NCBI RefSeq assembly: GCF_003026495.1
Contig: NZ_PYMA01000020.1
Location: forward strand, 36,174 to 100,173
DNA length: 64,000 nt
Reading direction: 5' to 3'
From: Photobacterium sanctipauli
GTDB lineage: Bacteria > Pseudomonadota > Gammaproteobacteria > Enterobacterales > Vibrionaceae
Shown here: piece after piece, positions 15,187 to 23,064 of the stretch
Position numbering within the stretch: position 1 is the stretch's first letter
How the letters are laid out: each line of letters starts with the position of its first letter
Made by a program: the position numbers and the translations under genes
Notes under the pieces: generated by a model
Seen by the model: only the letters and a program-made list of their open reading frames with translations
Told to the model about the DNA's origin: nothing
Databases searched by the model: none

Positions 15187-15363
15187 GCACTCAACGAGAA
15201 AGACGCCAAAGACTTTCCCGTTTGAAGGCACGACATTGCTCACATTGCTTCCAGTGTACTTCAGCTAGGGTTGCATTTTCAGTGTAGGGCTGAAACCGTA
15301 ACCTCTTCTGCTGAGCGGCAGCTACCTCCTACCTCGATTTAGGAACGTAGCGCCGCTTTTTCT
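15187..15363 (+). ncRNA. ryhB: RyhB iron-responsive small RNA
   Basis: This sRNA base-pairs through Hfq with mRNAs of iron-using proteins when iron is scarce. Its core, at about 15226-15254, contains GCACGACATTGCTCACATTG and continues with CTTCCAGT, identical to the E. coli RyhB pairing region as I know it. The 3' end is a compound hairpin: AGCGGC with GCCGCT, and inside it GCTAC with GTAGC, followed by TTTTTC. The predicted length of about 175 nt is longer than E. coli RyhB (about 90 nt), as in vibrios. It lies close to polA, as in V. cholerae. The 5' end is inferred from the promoter. Confidence 0.92.
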
Positions 15364-15397
15364 TTATCTGGCGTTTGATAATTCTATCGTCACCAGC

Positions 15398-16048
15398 CTA
15401 GGCCAACTTCACCAGTTCTTTCACCAGCTTATTGATGCCGCAGGCTGCCTCGGAAATACTGCCTGCCAGCATATAGGCCGGGGTAGTAAGCAGGCGGCGT
15501 TTTTGATCCAGCACGAAATCGCCAACCGGGCACTCGATATGCTCGCCGCCCATGTCGTTAAAGGCCTTGGCGGTGCCGGGATCATTGCCAATCGTCCCCT
15601 TGGCGCCGGCACCATAGATCAACGGGATCATGGCAGGGGCGATACACAGGTAACCTGCCGGCTTTTCTTCGTCGGCGAACTTTTGACACACGCGCTTAAC
15701 TGCTGGGTGGACGGTGCACTGGCTGCCGGCGAAAGCAAAGTCGGATAAGTTCTTGGCAGCCCCGAACCCGCCGGGCAGCAGCAGGGCGTCGTAGTCGGCC
15801 GACACCAAGTTTTCAACATCGTCGATATTGCCACGGGCGATACGGGCTGCTTCGATCAGCACATTACGGCTCTCGTCCATCGGCTCGCCGGTTAGGTGGT
15901 TGATCACATGGTGTTGATCAATGTTGGGCGCAAAACAGTGCCAACTTGCACCTTCTTGCTCGATAGCGTGCAGGGCAAGGACGGCTTCGTGGATCTCTGA
16001 GCCGTCAAATACCCCAGACCCGCTCAAAATAACCGCTATTTTCTTCAT
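15398..16048 (-). CDS. elbB: Isoprenoid biosynthesis glyoxalase ElbB
   Basis: This is a DJ-1/PfpI-superfamily protein of 216 residues matching ElbB (SCRP-27A), a glyoxalase found with isoprenoid biosynthesis in E. coli. Characteristic stretches are VILSGSGVFDGSEIHEAVLALHAIEQEGA at the N-terminus, YDALLLPGGFGAAKNLSDFAF in the middle, and the nucleophile-elbow region GYLCIAPAMIPLIYG, where a cysteine sits in CIAPAM. It is transcribed away from polA, and its 3' end faces ryhB. The physiological substrate remains uncertain. Confidence 0.93.
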   Translation of the reverse strand: MKKIAVILSGSGVFDGSEIHEAVLALHAIEQEGASWHCFAPNIDQHHVINHLTGEPMDESRNVLIEAARIARGNIDDVENLVSADYDALLLPGGFGAAKNLSDFAFAGSQCTVHPAVKRVCQKFADEEKPAGYLCIAPAMIPLIYGAGAKGTIGNDPGTAKAFNDMGGEHIECPVGDFVLDQKRRLLTTPAYMLAGSISEAACGINKLVKELVKLA

Positions 16049-16372
16049 AATGGCTCCCTTTATCGTCAGATTTGTCTATTTTTACTCTCAGTTACTCTTA
16101 TTTCAGATCGGTCTGTTAACTTTTTCCACAATTAACGATCATCGCAGGATCGCCGTACTTGGTTGATCTTTTTTGGTAAGTTGTTGTTAAATATGAATTT
16201 AATTTTATTCTGCTTTGGTTTGTTATTTTTTGATCAAAGCTTACAAATTAAGTACTAACAAACTTATCCACAGGTCTTGGTTATCAAAAGCAAAACAGCG
16301 GTTAACAGTTGATAACAGTCGTGGCATTCTAGTGAGCTAACTCTTTCATCCCCCGGATATAAGAATATCTTT
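16049..16372. promoter_or_regulatory. elbB-polA intergenic region with DnaA boxes and clustered GATC sites
   Basis: This AT-rich 324-bp gap contains a perfect DnaA box TTATCCACA (16264-16272), a near match TTTTCCACA (16122-16130) and looser ones (TTATCAAAA at 16280; one on the minus strand near 16308-16316). Five Dam GATC sites occur at 16106, 16137, 16148, 16165 and 16232. DnaA is reported to affect polA expression in E. coli, so this is most simply a DnaA-responsive polA control region. Confidence 0.6.
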
Positions 16373-19144
16373 ATGGCAACTATCCCAGAAAATCCACTCA
16401 TCCTGATTGATGGTTCATCTTATCTTTATCGTGCCTACCATGCTGCGCCTAACTTCACTAATTCCGACGGTGAGCCGACCGGCGCCGTGTACGGTGTAGT
16501 GAATATGCTTCGCAGTATGTTGCGCCAGTTCTCGACCGAGCATGTGGCGGTGATCTTCGATGCCAAGGGCAAAACATTCCGTGATGATATGTATCCGGAA
16601 TATAAAGCGAATCGTCCACCAATGCATGATGATCTCCGCAGCCAAATCGAGCCGCTGCATGCCGTGATCAAGGCGATGGGGCTTCCTTTGATCTCGATCC
16701 CTGGCGTGGAAGCGGATGACGTGATTGGTACGCTGGCGACCCAAGCTTCCAAGGCCAATATGCCTGTGCTGATCAGTACCGGCGATAAAGATATGGCCCA
16801 GTTGGTGGATGGCAATGTCACCTTGATCAACACCATGACCGATGTGGTGATGGATCCGGCCGGTGTTGTGGATAAGTTTGGGATCGGCCCGGAGTTGATC
16901 ATCGACTACCTTGCCTTGATGGGGGATAAGGTCGATAACATTCCTGGCGTGCCGGGTGTCGGGGAGAAAACGGCCAAGGCGCTATTAACCGGTATTGGTG
17001 GCCTGGATGCACTGTATGCCAACCTAGAAGACATTCCGGCGCTGGGCTTCCGTGGTTCTAAAACCATGCCGAAGAAGCTTGAAGAGCATAAAGAAGCGGC
17101 TTACCTGTCTTATGAACTGGCGACCATTAAGCTGGATGTTGAATTGGAGATGGCTCCCGATCAACTTGTTAAGCAGGAGCCGGATACCGATGAGCTAACC
17201 AAACTGTTTGGCAAGCTTCAGTTCCGCCGCTGGTTGGCTGAGATGCTCGATGGCAGCGACGGTAAAATTGTGGCGGATGAAAAAGCGGCTGCGCCTGCCA
17301 AGGAAGCGAAGGTGGTTGCCCCGGTGATCGACCGCAGCGGCTATGAAACCATTTTGACCGAAGCGGCGTTCGAAGCATGGCTAGAGACGCTGAATACCGC
17401 TGGGGTGGTGGCATTCGATACTGAAACCGATGGCTTGGACTACATGACGGCTAACCTGGTCGGCGTGTCGTTCGCGGCAGAAGAAGGCAAAGCTGCCTAT
17501 GTGCCTGTTGCCCACGACTACCTGGATGCACCAGCCCAGCTGGATCGCGACTGGGTACTGGCCAAGTTGAAGCCTCTGCTGGAAGACCCGAGCAAAGACA
17601 AGGTGGGCCAGAACCTTAAGTTCGATGCCAGCATCTTGGCGCGTTACGATATTCATATGCAGGGGATCCGCTACGACACCATGTTGGAGTCGTATGTGTT
17701 CAATAGCGTGGTGGGCCGCCATGATATGGACAGCCTGTCGCTGCGCTACCTTGAGCACAAGACAATCAGCTTTGAGGAAATCGCCGGTAAAGGCAAGAAG
17801 CAGCTCACCTTCAACCAAATCGATCTCGAACAAGCTGGCCCGTATGCCGCCGAAGATGCTGACATTACCTTGCGCCTGCATAACCTGCTAGTGGAGAAGG
17901 TCAATGCCGATGGCAAGCTGAAATCGGTATTTGAGGATATTGAAATGCCGTTGGTGCCTGTGCTTTCGCGTATGGAGCGTACCGGGGTATTGATTGATAG
18001 CATGAAGCTGGGCGCCCAGTCGGCAGAAATTGCCGTACGCTTGGATGAGCTGGAGCGCGAAGCCTATGACATCGCCGGCGAGGAATTCAACCTGAGCTCC
18101 CCTAAGCAGCTGCAGGCTGTGTTGTTCGAGAAAATGGGCCTACCGGTATTGAAGAAAACCCCGTCGGGTGCCGCTTCAACCAATGAGGAGGTATTGCAGG
18201 AGCTGGCACTGGATTATCCGCTGCCTAAGCTGATCCTTGAATACCGTAGCTTGGCCAAGCTGAAATCCACTTACACCGATAAGCTACCGAAAATGGTTAA
18301 CCCGGCCACTGGCCGCGTCCATACTTCCTACCATCAGGCCGTGACCGCGACTGGGCGCTTGTCATCGAGCGATCCTAACTTGCAGAATATTCCTGTGCGT
18401 AACGAGGAAGGCCGCCGTATCCGCCAAGCATTCATTGCCCCGACGGGCTGCAAGGTGCTGGCTGTCGATTACTCCCAGATCGAGCTGCGCATTATGGCGC
18501 ACCTGTCAGGAGACAAGGCGCTGTTGGATGCCTTCCGCCACGGCAAGGATATTCATGCCGCCACCGCGGCCGAGATCCTGGGTATTCCGCTGGAGTCGGT
18601 ATCGAGCGAGCAGCGCCGCCGTGCCAAGGCCATTAACTTTGGCTTGATTTACGGCATGAGCGCATTTGGCCTGGCCAAGCAGTTGGATATGGGCCGCAAT
18701 GAGGCTCAGGATTACATGAACGTGTACTTCGAGCGCTACCCGGGTGTGCTTGAGTACATGGAAAGCACCCGCAGCCAGGCGAGTGAGCAAGGCTATGTTG
18801 AAACCTTGTTTGGCCGCCGCTTGCACTTGCCTGATATCAAGTCGCGTAACGGGATGCGCCGCAAGGCCGCTGAGCGTGCCGCTATCAATGCCCCGATGCA
18901 GGGCACGGCCGCCGATATTATCAAGCGTGCGATGGTATTGGTTGACGAATGGGTAGAGCAGCAGCCGGCAGGCCGTGTACGCCTATTGATGCAAGTACAT
19001 GACGAACTTGTATTTGAAGTACAGGAGTCGGAAGTGGAAGCCGTTTCAGGCGAAGTGCGTAGACTGATGGAGTCGGCGGCAGAACTTGACGTACCTCTTA
19101 TTGCTGATGCCGGAATGGGCGATAACTGGGATGAAGCTCACTAA
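16373..19144 (+). CDS. polA: DNA polymerase I
   Basis: PolA fills gaps in repair and replaces Okazaki primers. At 923 residues it has the full three-domain layout. The N-terminal 5'-3' exonuclease runs from LILIDGSSYLYRAYHA through VFDAKGKTFRDD-like VIFDAKGKTFRDD, EADDVIGTLA and GDKVDNIPGVPGVGEKTA. The 3'-5' proofreading domain keeps its acidic residues in VVAFDTETDGLDYM and VGQNLKFDASIL. The polymerase domain has motif A (LAVDYSQIELRIMAHLSGD), motif B (RRRAKAINFGLIYGMSAFG) and motif C (MQVHDELVFEV). As in E. coli it is followed by spf and then engB on the opposite strand. Its upstream region carries DnaA boxes. Confidence 0.99.
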   Translation: MATIPENPLILIDGSSYLYRAYHAAPNFTNSDGEPTGAVYGVVNMLRSMLRQFSTEHVAVIFDAKGKTFRDDMYPEYKANRPPMHDDLRSQIEPLHAVIKAMGLPLISIPGVEADDVIGTLATQASKANMPVLISTGDKDMAQLVDGNVTLINTMTDVVMDPAGVVDKFGIGPELIIDYLALMGDKVDNIPGVPGVGEKTAKALLTGIGGLDALYANLEDIPALGFRGSKTMPKKLEEHKEAAYLSYELATIKLDVELEMAPDQLVKQEPDTDELTKLFGKLQFRRWLAEMLDGSDGKIVADEKAAAPAKEAKVVAPVIDRSGYETILTEAAFEAWLETLNTAGVVAFDTETDGLDYMTANLVGVSFAAEEGKAAYVPVAHDYLDAPAQLDRDWVLAKLKPLLEDPSKDKVGQNLKFDASILARYDIHMQGIRYDTMLESYVFNSVVGRHDMDSLSLRYLEHKTISFEEIAGKGKKQLTFNQIDLEQAGPYAAEDADITLRLHNLLVEKVNADGKLKSVFEDIEMPLVPVLSRMERTGVLIDSMKLGAQSAEIAVRLDELEREAYDIAGEEFNLSSPKQLQAVLFEKMGLPVLKKTPSGAASTNEEVLQELALDYPLPKLILEYRSLAKLKSTYTDKLPKMVNPATGRVHTSYHQAVTATGRLSSSDPNLQNIPVRNEEGRRIRQAFIAPTGCKVLAVDYSQIELRIMAHLSGDKALLDAFRHGKDIHAATAAEILGIPLESVSSEQRRRAKAINFGLIYGMSAFGLAKQLDMGRNEAQDYMNVYFERYPGVLEYMESTRSQASEQGYVETLFGRRLHLPDIKSRNGMRRKAAERAAINAPMQGTAADIIKRAMVLVDEWVEQQPAGRVRLLMQVHDELVFEVQESEVEAVSGEVRRLMESAAELDVPLIADAGMGDNWDEAH

Positions 19145-19161
19145 TTGCCCGTTTGGGTAGA

Positions 19162-19191
19162 AGATAGCCAGCGGTTGCTGGCTATTTTTTT
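19162..19191 (+). terminator. Rho-independent terminator after polA
   Basis: ATAGCCAGC/GCTGGCTAT with a short loop, followed by seven Ts, lies 18 bp after the polA stop. Confidence 0.9.
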
Positions 19192-19267
19192 ATGAAAATT
19201 AAACTAGCGCTGACTTACAGTTAATAGAAATTACTTACGTGAGGGTGAAAAAAAACTACAAAAATGC

Positions 19268-19296
19268 TTTTCAAATCTGCGCAATTGATATACAGT
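19268..19296 (+). promoter_or_regulatory. spf promoter
   Basis: TTTTCA (19268-19273), 17 bp, then TACAGT (19291-19296) fits a start at 19304. Upstream, near 19235-19255, CGTGAGGGTGAAA is only a partial match to a CRP half-site; CRP represses spf in E. coli, but I cannot confirm the site. Confidence 0.6.
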
Positions 19297-19303
19297 TATC
19301 TGC

Positions 19304-19408
19304 GTAGGGTACAGAGGTAAGATGTTCTATCTTTCAGACCTTTTGTTTCACGTTATTGGATTTGGCTGATTCAGCCGCCCCGGCCATTTGGCCGGGGCGT
19401 TTTTTATT
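19304..19408 (+). ncRNA. spf: Spot 42 RNA
   Basis: Spot 42 is a Hfq-dependent sRNA that represses catabolic genes (such as galK) when cAMP-CRP is low. The 5' end GTAGGGTACAGAGGTAAGAT and the following 40 bases match E. coli Spot 42 almost exactly. The 3' end is a GC-rich hairpin (GCCCCGGCC/GGCCGGGGC) followed by TTTTTT. The locus between polA and engB is the conserved one. The terminator stem differs from E. coli by several compensating changes, as expected for a conserved structure. Confidence 0.97.
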
Positions 19409-19618
19409 GCGGCAAACAAAATTGTTTCCCTTCCTGCCGCCACTCTGCTTTTCCCGTGCCTCTGTCACAGAAACTCCCCATATTCGCTTGGTATTTATAC
19501 TATTCCTTCTCCGATTGAGAATATTTCTATTTGGCATGGTTATAAGTCGCACGACTTGCGGTAAAAGTGGTTTACATTAAAATTAGAGTAATTACTTTAA
19601 TTTTGTTTTTTCCGGCGT

Positions 19619-19726
19619 TATAATAGTCACCGCTTCTTGTTCATATTTGTTTTTGGTAGTGGGTATTGCACCGGCTAGCCAACACATCATGAAATAGCCA
19701 CCCTCAGTTTGGGGTGGCTTTTTTTT
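19619..19726 (+). ncRNA. Candidate small RNA with its own promoter and terminator, downstream of spf
   Basis: A perfect TATAAT (19619-19624) predicts a transcript from about 19631. It ends in a strong terminator: GCCACCC (19697-19703), loop, GGGTGGC (19712-19718) and eight Ts. About 95 nt lie between, with no credible reading frame. A second sRNA gene next to spf has been described in Aliivibrio (VSsrna24, from memory), so this may be its counterpart; I cannot compare sequences here. The -35 box is weak (TTTAAT at 19596). Confidence 0.6.
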
Positions 19727-20053
19727 CGCCTCTCCATTCATAAAACTGTAATTTTATTCCACTTTACTTATCTGCCGAATTGGCATAGCTCGGCTTAATT
19801 TGTTTTTAAAAACAACTGGCGAGAAAAACGAGGGCAAGGGGGCAAAATGAGATGTTTTATTATGCCGAGGCGGCACTTAATGGGGATTGTGTTGCTGCAA
19901 AAGTAAGCAGTTTTGGGATAAAAAACTTGCGTTGGCCATAGAAATCATTGATGCTTTCCGGACAAAAATAAAAACCTCCTATTTCTCTCCCATTGCCCCA
20001 CCTGGATGGTGGGGAATTTTTCCCTTCTGCCGGCTTCCAATGTTTCGGGATAC
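19727..20053. other. Gene-poor region between the sRNA candidate and engB
   Basis: About 330 bp with no convincing gene. It contains a G-rich Shine-Dalgarno-like run (about 19831-19842) before a 19-codon frame at 19847-19906, and a terminator-like hairpin CCCCACC-TGGAT-GGTGGGG at 19996-20014 followed by AATTTTT, reading plus. These could bound one more short transcript, but a promoter is not evident. Confidence 0.35.
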
Positions 20054-20080
20054 AAAAAAGGCCCCTGAGCGGAGCCTTAA
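20053..20080 (-). terminator. Rho-independent terminator of engB
   Basis: On the minus strand, AAGGCTCC-GCTCA-GGGGCCTT followed by six Ts forms a stem with one G-U pair about 20 bp after the engB stop. Confidence 0.85.
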
Positions 20081-20101
20081 CGATGTGGTGCGAGGGCGCG
20101 A

Positions 20102-20758
20102 CTATTCTTCTTCGTCGGCTTCGTCTTGTTCTAGCAGTGCCAGCTGGCGTTCTAACTCTGGGGCGAACCAGGTGTCCAGCTTGCGGCGAACCTGATCGAC
20201 GCCAATCCCTTTGAGCGATGAGAACGCTTCGACTTGGACATCACCGCCGAACCCATTCGCCATATCGCGGATCTTCATGAGCTGCTGCTTGCGGGCGCCG
20301 CTTTTCAGCTTGTCGGCCTTGGTGAGCAGAACCAATACTGGCAGGCGGCTCTCAACGGCCCAGCTGATCATCTGCTGGTCGAGATCCTTCATCGGGTGGC
20401 GGATATCCATCAGTACCACCAAGCCCTGCAAGCATTCACGCTTTTGCAGGTATTCACCCAGTGACTTTTGCCACTTAATTTTCATTTCTAGCGGTACTTG
20501 CGCGTAGCCATAGCCCGGTAGGTCAATCAAGTTGCAGCCAGGTACAACCTGGAACATGTTGATCAACTGGGTACGCCCCGGGGTCTTCGAAGTACGGGCC
20601 AGGCTTTTCTGATCGGTAATGCGATTCAGTGCACTGGATTTGCCCGCGTTGGAGCGGCCAGCAAATGCGATCTCAACGCCGGTGTCGTTTGGCAAGTGTC
20701 GGATATCGGGTGCACTTGTGATAAATCCTGTGTTTCTATAGTTGAGAGGTTGATTCAC
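20102..20758 (-). CDS. engB: Ribosome biogenesis GTPase EngB (YihA)
   Basis: EngB/YihA is an essential GTPase for large-subunit assembly. The G1 motif is AGRSNAGKSS, switch region TPGRTQLINMF, G3 DLPGYGYAQV, G4 LLTKADKL and G5 EAFSSLKGIG. An ATG at 20866 would give an atypical 36-residue extension; I prefer the GTG at 20758, which has GGAG six bases upstream and gives VNQPLNYRNTGFITSAPDIR (218 residues), matching known N-termini. The C-terminus is acidic (EQDEADEEE). It is divergent from the cytochrome c4 gene and convergent with polA/spf. Confidence 0.95.
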   Translation of the reverse strand: MNQPLNYRNTGFITSAPDIRHLPNDTGVEIAFAGRSNAGKSSALNRITDQKSLARTSKTPGRTQLINMFQVVPGCNLIDLPGYGYAQVPLEMKIKWQKSLGEYLQKRECLQGLVVLMDIRHPMKDLDQQMISWAVESRLPVLVLLTKADKLKSGARKQQLMKIRDMANGFGGDVQVEAFSSLKGIGVDQVRRKLDTWFAPELERQLALLEQDEADEEE

Positions 20759-20915
20759 TGTTAACTCCGTCAAGTCTTGATGTAGTCGACTGATTACTTT
20801 TATGTGAAATTGTGTAAAATGTACGAAAACATGCTTAGTTAATGGTCGCATTGTATACCATGTCACTGAGCATTACTTGTGGTACTGGAAGCTCTATAAT
20901 TATAAACGGAATGTC

Positions 20916-21533
20916 ATGAAGAAATTAGCACTGATATTGACTCTTCTGGCCAGTTGCTCAGCCTGGGCCCAGGGAGATGCTGAAGCCGGAAAGGCGAAAG
21001 CCGCAACGTGTGCCGCCTGCCATGGTGCAGATGGTAATGGGATAATGGCGCAATACCCGAAAATTGCAGGTCAGCATGCGGGTTACCTTGAAAAGCAGCT
21101 CAAAGATTTTAAGCTCGCCATGTCAACGGGTGGTGCGCAAGGTCGTAATGATCCTGTGATGGGCGGAATGGCGATGCCATTGACCGAGCAGGATATGGCA
21201 GACTTGGCGGCGTACTATGCCTCGCTACCTATCTCTGACAACACCACGCCTGAATCATCTATCGAGATAGGGCAAACGCTATACCGCTATGGTGATGCCG
21301 AGCGTGGGGTTACGGCATGTACGGCATGTCATGGCCCGCGTGGTAACGGTACGAGCCTGTCGGGCTTCCCGAAAATCTCGGGTCAGAACGCCGAATACGT
21401 GCAGCTTCAGCTTGAGAAGTTCCGCGATGGCCAGCGTACCAACGACATGAACGCCATGATGCGTGCGGTCGCTGCCAAACTGTCTGACGACGAAATTGCT
21501 GCACTGTCTCAATACGTAGGCGGCCTGCACTAA
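20916..21533 (+). CDS. Diheme cytochrome c4
   Basis: This periplasmic diheme cytochrome of 205 residues donates electrons to terminal oxidases such as cbb3. A signal peptide (MKKLALILTLLASCSAWAQG) precedes two homologous c-type domains, each with a heme motif: CAACH at residues 32-36 and CTACH in the second half. Methionine ligands are likely in GGMAMPLTEQDM and MNAMMRAV. I chose the ATG at 20916; the in-frame start at 20877 would place a polar stretch before the signal peptide. A hairpin terminator follows. Pairing with engB is usual in vibrios. Confidence 0.93.
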   Translation: MKKLALILTLLASCSAWAQGDAEAGKAKAATCAACHGADGNGIMAQYPKIAGQHAGYLEKQLKDFKLAMSTGGAQGRNDPVMGGMAMPLTEQDMADLAAYYASLPISDNTTPESSIEIGQTLYRYGDAERGVTACTACHGPRGNGTSLSGFPKISGQNAEYVQLQLEKFRDGQRTNDMNAMMRAVAAKLSDDEIAALSQYVGGLH

Positions 21534-21567
21534 TCTTTACAGCCTGGCTTCCAGTGATTGGTGAATG

Positions 21568-21595
21568 AAAAGGTAGCTTCGGCTACCTTTTTTAT
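21568..21595 (+). terminator. Rho-independent terminator after cytochrome c4 gene
   Basis: AAAAGGTAGC-TTCG-GCTACCTTTTTT is a perfect stem with a TTCG tetraloop, 35 bp after the stop. Confidence 0.93.
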
Positions 21596-21811
21596 TGCCT
21601 CTATATATAGAGGCACGCCCCCCTTCCTGCAATTAAATTACAGTCCTTAGTACCCTATAAGCGGATTGCTGACTGGCTTGTGCGAGATCTGCCATAGTTG
21701 TTGGCCGATGATAATGGCAAGGTGGAGGGGATATTGTGCTCGTAGCCATAGATTACAAAGGGTTAGCTGTATTGAAAAATTATTTCAGCTTTTTTATTAC
21801 CTGAACGGTAA

Positions 21812-21839
21812 TTGAACCAAGCTGATATCGGCGTAAAGT
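21812..21839 (+). promoter_or_regulatory. Promoter of the CsrB-type RNA
   Basis: TTGAAC (21812-21817), a 16-bp spacer and TAAAGT (21834-21839) fit a start at 21847. CsrB genes in vibrios are switched on by VarA/GacA-type regulators, but I found no clear TGTAAG-type palindrome in the 200 bp upstream. Confidence 0.6.
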
Positions 21840-21846
21840 ATGCGTT

Positions 21847-22279
21847 GTCGACAGGGAAAGCGGCCAGGATGAGGAAAGCGCCAGAGACGGCATAAGCAGG
21901 AAGCTTAAAGGATTCATAGGATGTCTGGCTCGGAAGCCAGAATGTTTGCAAGATGCGTCAGGAAAGTCTGGATGACCCTGAAGGAATAGATGGAAGCGGT
22001 GTACTAAGGACAGTGTGCCCACATGGATGGTGAACTCGTTGCCTGAAGGCAACATGCTAATGGATAGCCAGCAACGGAAAGCTGCGTTAACAAGGACTGG
22101 TTCACGGAAGGAAAAAATTCACCACGGCTGGTGAAAAACAACAAGTTGGCACGGAAAGCAACAATAACAAAAGGACATTGTCAGACCGGGATGTTTACAG
22201 ACTGGTTACGGACAGACTAGACAGGTTTATGCCAGCAATGGCAACCCCATAAAGCGACAGGCTTGCCTGTCGCTTTTTT
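21847..22279 (+). ncRNA. csrB: CsrB-family regulatory RNA
   Basis: This is a CsrA-sequestering RNA of about 430 nt. It begins GTCGACAGGGA, as does E. coli CsrB, and then repeats GGA motifs (AGGA, AAGGA, CAGGA, CGGA, TGGA) about twenty times, many in the loops of short hairpins such as GTCTGGCTCGGAAGCCAGA-type and CCTGAAGG. It ends in a strong terminator, AAGCGACAGG-CTTG-CCTGTCGCTT followed by Ts. No protein frame covers it. Vibrios carry several such RNAs (csrB, csrC, csrD), so the exact paralogue name is uncertain. Confidence 0.88.
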
Positions 22280-22422
22280 CTTATTTGCCTTCGGAGTAGG
22301 GCGCTACCCCCTCTTTCTATTCGACTGCTGCGAAAATGCGCACTTCGCCAGCAAATCTGCTATGATACCCGGCTTCATTATGGCCGAGACAATGATTGGC
22401 TTGATTCAGGAGTCGTAACACC

Positions 22423-23064
22423 ATGCACAATTGCCCGCTATGCCATAGCGAAGTGGCCGAAATCTTTCATCGTGATAAGCGCAGGGAGTATTTCCGCTGT
22501 CCGGAGTGTGCATTGATTTTCGCCGATCCTGAGGCGCTATTGGCGCCAAGCGACGAAAAAGCTGTCTATGATCAGCATGAGAACAACCCTGCTGATGAAG
22601 GGTATCGCCGTTTCCTGAACCGCCTTGCCGCGCCTTTGATGGCGCGCATCGGTGATGAGCCATTGCAAGGCTTGGACTTTGGCTGCGGCCCGGGACCAAC
22701 CTTGTCGGTGATGCTGGAAGAAGCTGGCCATAACATGGCGGTATATGATCCGTATTTTGCTGACCAGCCTGAAGTGCTAGAGCAGCAATATGACTTCGTG
22801 ACCTGTACCGAGGCCATTGAACACTTTTATACGCCTGCGAAGGAATGGGGGCTGCTACTTGGGATGTTGAAACCTGGCGGATGGCTGGGCCTGATGACCA
22901 AGCTGGCACGAGATGCAGATGCCTTTGCGCAATGGCATTATAAGAGCGATCCAACGCATGTGAGCTTTTTTAGCCGCGAGACGTTCCAATACCTGGCCGA
23001 CAGAGATGGCCTGGACGTCGAATTCGTTGGGAATGATGTAATTTTGCTGAGGAAAACCCAGTAA
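22423..23064 (+). CDS. SAM-dependent methyltransferase with N-terminal zinc-ribbon-like motif
   Basis: This 213-residue protein starts with two CxxC pairs (HNCPLCHS and FRCPECAL), a zinc-ribbon-like module at residues 1-27. A class I methyltransferase fold follows, with the SAM-binding motif LDFGCGPGPTLSVMLEEAG at about 84-102, an acidic residue at AVYDPYF, and LLGMLKPGGWLGLMTKL further on. The substrate is unknown. The stop overlaps the yihI start (ATGA-type overlap), so it is probably cotranscribed with yihI and the DUF2489 gene. It follows the CsrB-type RNA after about 140 bp. Confidence 0.85.
   Translation: MHNCPLCHSEVAEIFHRDKRREYFRCPECALIFADPEALLAPSDEKAVYDQHENNPADEGYRRFLNRLAAPLMARIGDEPLQGLDFGCGPGPTLSVMLEEAGHNMAVYDPYFADQPEVLEQQYDFVTCTEAIEHFYTPAKEWGLLLGMLKPGGWLGLMTKLARDADAFAQWHYKSDPTHVSFFSRETFQYLADRDGLDVEFVGNDVILLRKTQ

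Noticed and set aside
16049..16372. Possible chromosomal replication origin (DnaA boxes, GATC cluster, AT-rich)
   Set aside because: oriC in Vibrionaceae lies by mnmG/mioC, not between elbB and polA, and there are too few strong DnaA boxes and no 13-mer array. It is kept as a polA control region only.
19334..19580. Short frames on both strands across the Spot 42 gene
   Set aside because: The sequence is a known RNA gene and the frames cross its terminator hairpin.
21763..22055. Minus-strand frames of 62-91 codons in the CsrB-type RNA region
   Set aside because: They have no ribosome sites and overlap an RNA with a clear promoter, GGA repeats and terminator.
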